Of a stretch of 64,000 nt of DNA, positions 10,601 through 22,600 are shown one piece after another. A program made the translations under genes and the position numbers. Each line of letters opens with the position of its first letter. The stretch's first letter is position 1. The stretch is from the NCBI GenBank assembly GCA_036345935.2, contig JADWOT020000006.1, positions 3,157,690 to 3,221,689 of the forward strand. Reading direction: 5' to 3'. This DNA comes from Taenia hydatigena (Eukaryota; Platyhelminthes; Cestoda; Cyclophyllidea; Taeniidae). A model generated the notes under the pieces. The model was not told the origin of the DNA, did not search any database, and saw only the letters and a list, made by a program, of their open reading frames with translations.

Positions 10601-13600
10601 GACTATGACTGGGTAGCAAACAGGCAATAGCATTCCCATGCCAAGTTGAAAAGCAGTTAGTAGCCAGCGTAGCTTTGCCCACTCTACAAAAGGACCTCTA
10701 GAGGCTGCAATAAACGCTAAAATGTGGATATGTATATTGTCTAGACTTTTCCAGCAAATAGTGGTGGCACTGTGGCGTCATTGTCATGCTGAGATAATGA
10801 TGGGTGAGGAAAAGGGAGGGATGGAGTTAATAAGTGGATTCATTAAAATAGGAGGTGTGGGGATTTGGGCTACAAATGAAAAGATTAAAGCTTATTCACC
10901 TACTTATATTCATTTCAGTAGCACTCGTGCATTTAGGCGTGAGGTTATCATCAGTGGCGAACGTATGTCGGTGGGGCTATAAAACTAACCCGTACTTGAA
11001 GAAAATACGAAATTACATAAAAAGTGGTCAGAACATACATTAGTAACTATCTGAAAGTGCTTCCACAACATTAAAGAAAGTAAGCTGTAAACAAATTTCC
11101 GGTCTCAAAATATGGCAAAAAAATAAAGTGAAGTAGTTTTTGTTGAAACTAAATCTGGACAATCAAAGATGTCATAGAAATTCGTATTTTACGCTTGGAA
11201 ATTTAGAATATGCATTAACTGATTTGATATAGCCAAAAGGTGGTCGGCCATTGCCGAAATTCGGCATAAATTAGAGGTACCCTAAGCATATTTTAATAAA
11301 TATACCCTATTAAGGGAGACACAATTAAATAAAATCACGTTTCGCCAATTCTGCTAGAACCAAAATAACAAACTCCGATTCTTAGGACTCGACATCTACC
11401 TTTGTTATTTTAGGCATAAAATCCATAAATGTTACACAACTTCAACAGGGCCTCAAAAATTGGCCGGTTTACGACTTTAATTTTAAGAAAATTATTTAAA
11501 AGTACAAATTTAATCTGCCTCACTAGCACTACGAATGGGCTGCCGCCTGCAACCAATCATAACTGAGGTCAGAAAAGATAACCAATAGCAAAGCGACTGG
11601 ACCTACCGCGGCTTTGGACTGCAGTTGGGTAAGTTTCTCCATGGACTGCTCAATCTCCGAGGTGAATCCTCGCAACTCCTCAGTGCCTGCGGCGTCACCG
11701 ACGTCAGTGGCGATGTTAGCAGCCTCCTTGATGCTAAGCGCCAGTTCGGAACGCGTAGAGAGGGCGTGCGAGGTTGGAACAGGTCGTTTCGGTGGTTGCT
11801 TATGCTGTGAAATTGGTCTAGTGGTCTCCGTAGTCTCCCGTTGACGGAATACTGCAGAAGGGGTATCTGGATGGAGTGGAAATAAATTGCAATTTTCATA
11901 GACCACTGATAATGTATGCTTAAACCATCCAATCTAGCCAAAGGACATGAAAATAAGCTAGTCGAAAAGTAAGCCTACCAGATTCGGTAGAGGAACCTCC
12001 ACCTCCAGGCATTTGTTTGACACCTTCAACAATCTCATAGACAGTCTCACGAAGCCGTCGCATAGCTAGGGTCACTTGCACTGCCGGAGGCTGTCCCGAA
12101 CCCGGATCGTCTAAGGACTAGGTTCACCGGAATCAGCATTAAAAATGAATCCACGATACATAAATATGCACATAAACCTCACTCACCTTGATCATATTCT
12201 CCACCATGACAACTAACTCCTGTAAAGTGGATTTACCACCTTCAACAGCACGGCTACAAGCTTGGGCGCACCTGGCTTTCTCCACATTGAATTCTGAGGC
12301 GTCGGTAGAGGAAGTCTTGCGAGTAGCAAGCATAACAGCACGCGTGCCGCATCGCAATCGTCGAACAAGGTCGTTGGCGGCCTTGTGGATTACCTCCCCA
12401 GCCACACTGATGTCTGCCAACTTGCGGCCCGAGGATGTGGCGCTATTTGCTTTCAGCGCGGCCTGAGTGATACCCAAAGCGGCCTCCTGGATCTGACGTG
12501 GTGTAGTTACATCATTCGCAGCCACCTCGCGTTCGAACTCGATGGTGTCTGAAATAAAAGCAACGATAAAGTATGTTTTCTTAAAGCTTGAAAGTGTGAG
12601 GTCACATACCTCAAATGGCTGTGAGAAACTTAACTTGTGGAAATCAAAAGGGGCATGCCAAGAGTTTTTTTATCGCAATTAATCTGCAGGATGGATTTCT
12701 CGAAAAACTCAACTCAGTCGCTGGAAGAGCACCAATGACCTACTAAAATTCTGCGTAAAACCCTACCTCCATCAGCAAAAGTGCCTGTCTCTGACGACCA
12801 CCCATCTAGCCGCGTAGCAAGGTGATGAACCGTGGACAGGACCGATTGCAGACTAGTGCGAACAGATGCAGTGGCGCTATCCTCCGGTGTTGCGGACATC
12901 GACGACGTTCTGGGCGACTTTGTGGTGGGCGTTAGTTTCGGTGTGCTAGCCACGGGACGCGGTGGAACGAAGACCTCGGAGAAGCTGCGCAGCGAGGAGC
13001 GGAGCTCACCTACTCGTGAAACGACCTAGATAGCGGAGGAAAGGGGATGTTTGTCCGCGTGTTCGCTGTCCTTCGTAGTGATTATTCTTATTCATCTGCC
13101 CAACGGGCTTAACCTCTTTGTCACTACTTGTCAGAAACTCACATCAGCGGCGGTGGAATTAAGTTGAGCCTCCACAGAGGAGAGATTAGCTTTCTCTGCA
13201 GTGACGAGATTACGACTGTGTGTGAGTAGATCAATGAGACTGGCGGAGACAGCGCGGGCCATGGAGAGGAGACTGACCCGTGCCTCAGTGCGCGCCTCCT
13301 CACTGGCCGGAGAGACTGTGTCAAGATCAGGACGCGAGAGGAGTTGAAGCGTCTTTGCGTGGAGGTTGTTCACGCAGAGGAGACAGTTCTGAGCTGAAAC
13401 TGCCAGCTTATCCTGGTCGCCAGAGGTATTGCGCGACTTAAAGATTGATGAGACAAGAAAATTAAGTTTGTTAACGATGAAGCAGCAAAATAAATCCATC
13501 TGAGAACTCACCAGAGCATTCGTCTCCTCCACAATGCCCTTCAGTAAATGCATAATCTCCTCCTGTGCGGCCTGGATGTCGTTAGCAATGGCTGTGGGAC

Positions 13601-16600
13601 TGCCACGCTCAGTAAACTGGCCACAACTTCGATCGACAAGGGAGTTAGCGCGGGCAAAGTAGATGGCCGAGTCGAAGTCCGCTACTTTGCGGGCAATACC
13701 CTCGGCTGCGTTCACACAGGCGTGCACACCATGGGCGGACTCACGCAGCACGGCTACCAGGCTCGACACCCGGGTTGTGAGAGAACGCAGGGACTCGGGA
13801 TGACGTGGGCTTTCCAACACCTCCACGCAACTTGTCCCAATGCCCTGGAGAAGAGGAATTGAGAAAAAGGTGCCCTCAAATGGGTTTGATGTGAACAACG
13901 CTCCTAGCTCTACCTAACGAATGGTGCTAATGAAATCCTGCACAATTCATAATTAAATGATGACAGCTCTGACTGAAAAGTAGTTGACAATCATTGCGGA
14001 CATGGCATTATTTATTGCTGCGATAGGACTCATGGACAAGGTTTGAATTACCTCCCTTCATCACCCACCTGTACAACCATCCTAAGCCGATCGGCCAGTC
14101 TGTAGGTGGCATCAGCCGCGCCAGGCATATTGGACTGACTAGTGAGGAGGGAACTCAACTGCTGCGTGGTTTCCGCAGTCTTGGAGAACTGTTGTACCAG
14201 TTGGCTAGCAGCTGCCTCCTCCGCACCCGATCCCGCGGTCTTTGAGGCCTCAGAAAGACGTCCACCGGCCTGCACCAGCGTCTGAGCCTGACTAGCCAAT
14301 CGTGTTTGCAGCGCAACTAGACTGATCTGCTCGGGAATGTGTGGTGGACTGACACAGCCCTCCAACTGAATCGACAAACCATGCAACGTACTTAGGAGTT
14401 GATTAAGACATAGGTCATTTCAAAATAAGCGATCACGACGTACCTTCTTACAGGCTCCCTGAATGTTAGCAATTTGTGAATTCAAATTGCCCTGACGCGC
14501 TGTAAGATCTTCAACACAGATTAATAGCTCACGACATGCTAGACGGAGTTGATCAGCACTGGCAGACATTGGGGAGGGGTCGGGGTCCGGCGGTCCGCCA
14601 AACTAAAGCCAGTAGGGTAAAGACATTCACAATAACGGAACATACGCGATTGTTCATTTGGGTGAGTAAACGTGTCGAAAGAGCATCAGTGGTTTCCAAA
14701 ACAGTACGAAGGTAGCTTTGAAGGGCGGCTTGATCGGAACTCCGTTTCAGCATTCCACAAGCGGATATGCACACCTGTAAAGGCAAATAAAATAGAAGAA
14801 ATGGATGCCAAACGCTCTTCTTTGCTAAAAAGCGTGCAAAACGAACATTCGCCACATTAGGAAGGTAGGAAGAAATAAGATGGGCATCTTGACTGAGCAA
14901 TTCCCATCTCGAGTGCCTCCAATCGCCAGCCAATTTTCCACTCAAGGCGGTCACTTGACGTAGGCTAGAGTTGAGCAGCGGGGTCGTGGCCTCCAGGTTG
15001 GACGCATCTATCTGACTGTATGGCTGCAGACCCGCATGATCCAGTCGACGCAGCAGTTCCCGAGCCGTCGATTTCAGCGTCTCCAACGCCTTCAAACCCG
15101 GTCGTGAATCACTAGAAAAAACTGGTTGCTTAAATTTAATCAGTAGCTGTTTATTCGGAGGAAAGTGGGTGTATTCACCATATGCAGAAACGGAGGTCCT
15201 GTGTAGCGTTTTCGAGATCTTTGCGGTGCTTTCTATAGGTCTCGTCAGATACAGTGGCGTTTAAGAGATTTTCTGCGGTCTCGGTCAAGTCACCTGCCTT
15301 TTCGACGACCTTCCGACCATGATGTAGAATTGGAGCTTGTTGCTAAAACAAAAGGAATGAATTGATGTGTTATGGCACAGGTGGCTCGGTGTTATTAGCT
15401 TACTTCTGCCGCTTCAGGTAGAACTTGGACAGGTACATCTTCCCCATCCTCCAGAAGGGAACTAGCTAATCTCGAGACAGAACCCTTTAGATCTGTGGCG
15501 ATTTGGACTACTTGAGCTCCAGTGGAGGGGGCATCTGGATCGTCGACGTTTAACGACTTCACTAGATGCGTTGTCGTCTGAGCAACATCTTTGGCATTCT
15601 GGAGGAAAAAACAGCTTTAAAGTTATTTACCGCAAAAAGTAAACTAAATCGATGTGGTATTACTGACAACGCACCTCAGCAAGCATCTTCTTCTCTGTAG
15701 AATCAATGCTCTCGGCAATACATTGACGAGTTAGTTGGCACATATTGCTTGATGCTCGAGTGATTTCGTTGACTGTTGGGGCCAGCTAAATTTGGATGCA
15801 AGTTTGAAGAGAAGAATAATACAATGTATCCGAATAGACGCATTCATATATTTGCTAAAGAACTCTTTTTGTGCGACTCACGTGATTCGCGCGTTGTTGA
15901 TTTGTTGTGAAGGTAGGAGCTTCGCGCGTGATAACATCAATGCCACGGTGAAGGCACTCAGCATCGGCTATAACTTGTCTCGCCTCCGATTGGGTTAATC
16001 GAGGTGCTCTACCGGGCTCATTGCAGGGTTGGCCAGCACCAACCAAATACGCTGACTGTGTTGCCACTTGAATCATTCCCATTACAGCGTCCGCCACAGC
16101 CTGAGCAGCGTCACAGAAGGCATTGGCATTACGAGACTTAGCAGACTCCTCTAAGCCATCCATTCGACTTCCAAGGGTCTAAAACGTTGAAAAATTCAAG
16201 ACAAATTATTTAAATCAACTACTCAAGCGCTTCTACTTATACTACCTGAGACAGATCATCAAATTCGTCAATGCACTCAGGGTAGGTGAGTTTTGCAACA
16301 GGGTAGCTGATGAAGGGAAGAGAATCTTGTGCCGCACCCGGTGGTGGTTCAAGCCTGGCCAAAGCAGAGTCGAATTGACCTCTAATACTTTTCATAGTTT
16401 GATCTGCTGACTTCTTGGAGTCGCTTTGTGGCGCAGTGTCTTTGGCCAATTGCTCTTGGGTGGCCTTTGTTACACCAACCGCCCAATCACGGAGTGACCT
16501 TGGGGAGGGCAAAGAACACGACACATTAGTAACGTCAAGGGCCTCAAAACCGTTCCAAATGATGTAAGAATGAAAAATTTGCCAAGCATATAAACGCCGA

Positions 16601-19600
16601 CATTTGTGGCTCTCGTCTATGTCTAGAAAAGACCCTCCGACCTCCATCAACACCAACACTGAATTAATTTTTTTGGTGAAAATAGTCAACATCAGGAAAT
16701 GGGAGTAGCCTTAAGGGATGAAAGTGATGGGAAAACACAGATAGGCGCCAAGTGGAATGCTTTCTGTGAATTATTATCCCAAAATGAGTGGAATGGCATA
16801 CCACGACAAATTTATTGGTGCCCACTTCTTACCTCGTCAACAATCAAATAAGACTTCTTTCAAGCCGAGGATTTAAAGAGGATAATACCAACCACTGCTA
16901 ACCCACGGAAGGGTTGAAGCGAATTGTACGGTATCAAAATGACGAAAAAAATTGTTGCACTGAATGCAGGAATAACTGGAGCCCTCGTTAACAAAAAGCA
17001 ATGGACTTAAAACGTGCATAAACTCGATCCAACAGTTTTATCAAGCTTCATCTGACAAATTGCATCGAGTCGAGGACAATAATGAAAATTTTAGAAATTT
17101 TGGACAAGATGATTTCTTCGGCAGGAGGTTATGGCTTGACAGGTGTTAGAAATGATTACGAAATTCTCCAGTGTGACTCGTGAAATGTCCTTCAAATCAA
17201 GCATATTAACGTACAGGGAAGCCTTTGACACAAACATGACGTTGATAGGTGTCTGAACAACACCCTCTGAGGCCAGTGCCCGTTCCAGCTCAGTCGCCAG
17301 AGGCGTAGCCAGACGTCGGAGGTCTGCTAGGACCTCTTCATTGGGACTGCCAGGACGACTTCCGCGGTTGAAGACGTCCAAGACGTCGTAGAGCGCGTTA
17401 GCCAGACGATCAGCGGCCATAGCCAAGGAACAAGTAGACGAGGGAGCAGACTCGTCAGCGCGACGTCGAGACGTCTGTTCGCTAGCCACTCGACCCACCT
17501 CCTCACTCGCCTGCAGTAATAAACCAGTAAACATGACCGATTTTGTACCTCCGCCTTGTTTTGACAGCCATTAGACACGATAATAGTAACAAATGAAAGG
17601 TCGTTTGTGGTAATATCCTTTTGATGGCAAGGCCAACACAAGTGCCAAGGCATAATCGGAGGAGGGAGTTGACAACAGGGCTTTGACTCAAACTTCACGT
17701 TTTGTTTACACAAAATGAATCCGAGATACAACTCAAAAGGGAACCAATCTGTAGCCTTCGATAGCACCGAACTACAAAGACTCCCCAAGCCTTTTCTGTC
17801 CGCTACAATTCGACCTCTGAGCGGGCATCACCGATCCCAGCCCTTCTGTGTGTGATTTGGATAGCAACCAATCGGTGGCTTGGACACCGACTGCTATGGG
17901 GCGTCGAATTACCAGCAATTCCACCATAAGAGTCGCTAGATGGCGATCGGAGACTGTCTTAAGACACCACAGTCAACACGGGGAGCAAATTGTGAGAGAG
18001 AGAGAGAGTGGTTTTGTGTCCCCCCATCGGACCTATTACTAATGGTAATCCCACCACTTCTATCAAGCACTCAGTGCTAAACGCCCTCACTATCAATCTG
18101 TGTTGGCAAGTCAAATCAACAGGCGTTGTGGGGCTGGAAGGCGACGCTTGATCTTTGAACTGACAAAGATCATGGGAAAAAATAGATGTTTTTGAAAAGA
18201 ATAAACTTTACACGAGAGGATACTGTTAAGCTTCGACAGAAGTTACACTTTTTGTGTCTACGACGTCATTTTTTATTCCACAGGAGGCCTAAATTCTAGG
18301 CGAGAAAATTCCGGAATCATAGACAAACCTCAGCGAGTTCCTTGAGCGCCCCTATGAGGATATTTGGATCGTCAGTTTGTTGAACTACGGGAGTGGGCAA
18401 ATGTACGATCTGACCATTGAGTTGTGGGACCGTCTCGGGCAATGCGGCGACCAGGGAGCCTAGCTTCGACGCGGATTGAGCGCCCGGCACGTAGTGTCGA
18501 ACCTCATCAATGGTTGATTGTAGCTGTAACAGAGATTGCATAAATATTTTCAAAAAAAATACATTTTCAATTAGAAGAATAAATGAATCTGAGAATTATA
18601 AAGTAGCCACCTCGGAGGCACAGACTGCGACAGCCTGTTTGGCAGTATCATAAGTATTGTCTTCGTGAACCGCCCAGAGGAGACTCGCGTGTGCTTTTTC
18701 AATGCACTGGAGACCTTTGTTCAAAAGAGCGGCTCGCAGACCCTCAGCCGCCAGTTGGGCGGACAATTCCTGACTGGGTGAACGCACAAAACGTCGGCCC
18801 GTTTTATCACTCTGAGACTCAGGCAGTAGGGTCCACGAGGATATCAAGACTTTTTCCAAATCTACAAAGATCACGAAAAACACACCTCTGGGTGTAAAAA
18901 CCATGCATTAAGCAAGCCAAACGAGATGACTGCAAACCTTTCAGAAAAGTATACCTGAATCGATGGAAGGTAAGTCCTTGATAGAACTCAAAAAACCCGC
19001 CAAACCACGAATACCACTGATGACAGATTCGAGGGAGTTGAGCAGCTTCGCTGTGACTGGAGGCAGTCTATCTGGACCCACTCCAGCAACCGTTGAACCA
19101 TTAGCGATCGTCTCCGCCTCCTTAGCCAGAAGATCTGGAAGACTTAAACCTCTGTCCGAGTCGGACGCATCCTTAAACTTGTTCACCGCAGCCAACAGAT
19201 CACCACACACCGAATCCATCTGTAATAAAAGATGAACAATTGAATCACTTGAAGATTAGAGCTGAGGATTGTGTGTGAGAAGATTACCAACCGTTTGTCC
19301 AGGCAGACTATGATCCGAGTTTGAGTCTAACTCCTCCTGCATACGTGCTAACCGTGTGGAAATGGATGGCCAGGCTTGGCGCTTCACCACCGCAGGCGCC
19401 TGAGAACTGAGATGTGCTAAGTTGGAAGCGTTTACCGTCTTCTCAAGGTCAGTCAGGGTGGGCAGAGGCGCCTGCAACACAGGACCCGCGGTAGCACAAC
19501 ACTGGCGCAGATCAACCAAACAAGCCTCTGTGTTTCTCGCAGCGTTGGTCAGAGCCACTTGAAACCCGGCGTCGGTGACAGTGGGTGCAAAAACATCCAC

Positions 19601-22600
19601 AGAATCGATGAAGTCTTTCAGACACTAAATCACAAGGGAGTGAACCGATTGTATTAAGCTCACACACATTTTACATGTCATTAATGACGTGAAAGCATGA
19701 CCGATGTAGATGTTGGATTCTCTTTATTAGCGCACCGTTTAAGCGTCCAAAAGGAAATGGACTATGCTTTACACAGCAAAATAATCTCCGACCGGTGACG
19801 CCTGATGTCGCCCTCCTGAGTACAACAAAACTTGGGAGCACATTTGCATTAAGTTAGGACTTGACAGAACGGTGACAAGGAGAAAAAGCTATATCATCCT
19901 TAAATCAAAGCCATGATAGCTGAAGTACACTGCCATACCTCGACTTGAATTACAATCCACGGTGACCTAAATTCCTCAGAATCGGACACACTTAAGCGGC
20001 TCTCTTTAAGGCTACATTGGGTTTCACTTTGCCCATAAAACCTAAGCAATTAAAACGTTCATGCCATTTAGTGGCGTCGTAAATCTCAGTAAAGTCCACT
20101 TCTGCCACAAACATCCCGTTAAGACTAATGGTGCACGTCGTGAAACAAAAATCCAGCCAATGCAAAAAGCAAAATATGGGAAAAGGAACTAAGTGGTCAA
20201 CTTCGAATGAAATTGAATAACTAAATAAATTTATGCCTTTGAGAAAAAAATAAGCATGGCGCAAGGACAATCGGTGCGTCTATAGACCGACTGTTCAGAT
20301 TCCGGGGGTAACGAGAGTTCCAGCCAAAAAAAAGGAAGTTTTGTCTTTTTAAAATTGGTGACTCATCTTAAACACCAACATTTTAAGGAGGTCCCAGGCA
20401 AGATAAGTTAGCGTAATCTTGGGAGAGTACTTAAGAGGCAAAAATATTCTCTTAAAATCATTGGAGAACTGAAAATGAGCCTACTGCATTCCCCACTCAA
20501 ACGAACTTCGCATTTGTCAGTTGGCAATGCTCACCTGACGACTCAGTTAATAGAATTATTTTAATCAGATTCATAGACACGCAGCTAAGGTGCCTAGCAT
20601 GCAAAAAACAACAGCAACAACAAACTAGTTCATGTTTGGATACCATAGCAAAGCCGAAACATTTATGCACACCTTCTGACGTTGATGCCTCACACCGATT
20701 ACTATACACGCACACAAGCCTATCGAACAGCATAAGTGAGCACAAAAAACCTACATCCATGAGGTCCCTTGAGGCTTCCAGGAGGCTGTTCTGGGCACCA
20801 GGATCGTGGGGATGAGCGCGTGCGTTATCACAGGCCAAATTCGCCTGTGGTATTACCTCAGCCGAGAGTTGGTCTAATTCTTGTAACAGCTGGAACAAAA
20901 GGGATCCACCTCCAAATTAGTTAAGCAGGAGGATCCTTACTTGGACTGCCTATTTCCAAATCCTCCATAATTCGGTCACATCTAAGCTACAAGTTTCATA
21001 ACTTTTTAGGAATGTAATTAAATTCACAAGAAGGCTTAATGTTTTGGGACGAAATCCGTAAAAGTGCTAAAAAGTCTGTGGAAAAATTAACTTATGATTC
21101 ATACAAAGGAGTCATGGAGATACCTACTAAATAAATCTCGCAATTCTATTGGTCCACAAAACTCACTCGGTATTGGCTGCTTCGAGTGTGACGCGCAGAC
21201 TCCTCGGTTATGGCAGCCAATTGGCTAGCGTTTGAGGCAGTGAGACGTGTTGCAAACTCAAGGCCAGTGGTCAAACGAGCACGAATGATTGGTGCGGCTA
21301 GTTTGTTCGTCTGCTCAATCAGCCGATTGGCCGCGGCAATAGTCTCCTGTTGGTGCGGAAGCGATTGCTTGTTGCCGGATTCGAGAGACTAGGAAATGTC
21401 AAAGATGAGCAACACTAACCTGAAGTTGACAGCAGTAAACGCATTTGTACTACACAGTAGAAGTGGGGGGAAGTATAACTGCCCTACTCAAAGTAGTAAG
21501 ATGAGCCGATTAGATCACGCAGTTATAGATCCAGATCTTCAGGATTATTGATGCTTCATGCGTCTTCAACCTCTGGCTAGTAGGCTTACAGGCTAGTGGG
21601 AGAGAGTTTTGTGCCTTTATATTAAAGGTGGTTCGAGACTCATAAGCTCCATTATCCCCTCACGAGCAGCTCGAGGGAGGACGGCAGTATTTGTCGTTTC
21701 TTTGTTGTGTCCGTCACATTTTAAACTGTGCTCTCGGTTGGTAGAGGAAGGAGCTTATCAGAAAGGGTAACACCACCTGATGCTCATAGAACCAAATTCG
21801 CTTTCCAAATAGTCACTGCATAGAAAAGTGCTTTAAATGTCACATGCTGGACCTTAAAAGTCGAAACTACAACTAGGAAGACCGTCAAAATAAGGGCGCG
21901 CCACCAACATCTCTTTAGCCACCACAGTTGTTAGGACTAAATGCCGTCTGTTGGATCACATTCGAATCAGAAGTGTTTGCTCGCCATCAAAAGAGGAACA
22001 GTGCTGTCAGGAGTGTCCAGGTGTCATAGAGAATCCAGAGTAAGTGAATCAAAACTTGTTGCGCATCAAAGTAGGCTGTGAAAGCCTTTAGCACGAAAAG
22101 TCAAAAGCGCTTGCCTAACAAAGCCCAAAGGAATGGTTCTGGCTTTAAAATTGCACTGAAAAAGAACTTCAGACCCCACTCCAACTGGAGAGTGGCATTT
22201 CTGACAATCCGACATTGCTAGAAAAGTTTCAGTGCCTGTAGTACACGTCTCGCCCCCCTCTCCACCCGTCTTCAATCTCCTTCCGAAAGTTCGCTGTCCA
22301 GGACATGAAATGCGAATGCAGGCAAGAATATGCAATGTTGAAGTTACCTTCAGTGATTCAAGAAGGTCGCTGATGGCCTGACTGAGCAAATTAGCACGGA
22401 GGTTGACCTCCGATTCGGAGATGCCAGCAGCGCCGAGAATATCGTGTGAGTTTTTAAGCACCTCCACCAAAGCAGTGGCCGTTTGGGCCAAACGCGAGGC
22501 CTGCTGGAAGAGAGCTTCACCATCACCAAGTGCAGCTGTCAACTGTTCTCCAGCCCCAAGGAGACTCAACACCACAGGATCCTGTTGAGCCTACAAAATG

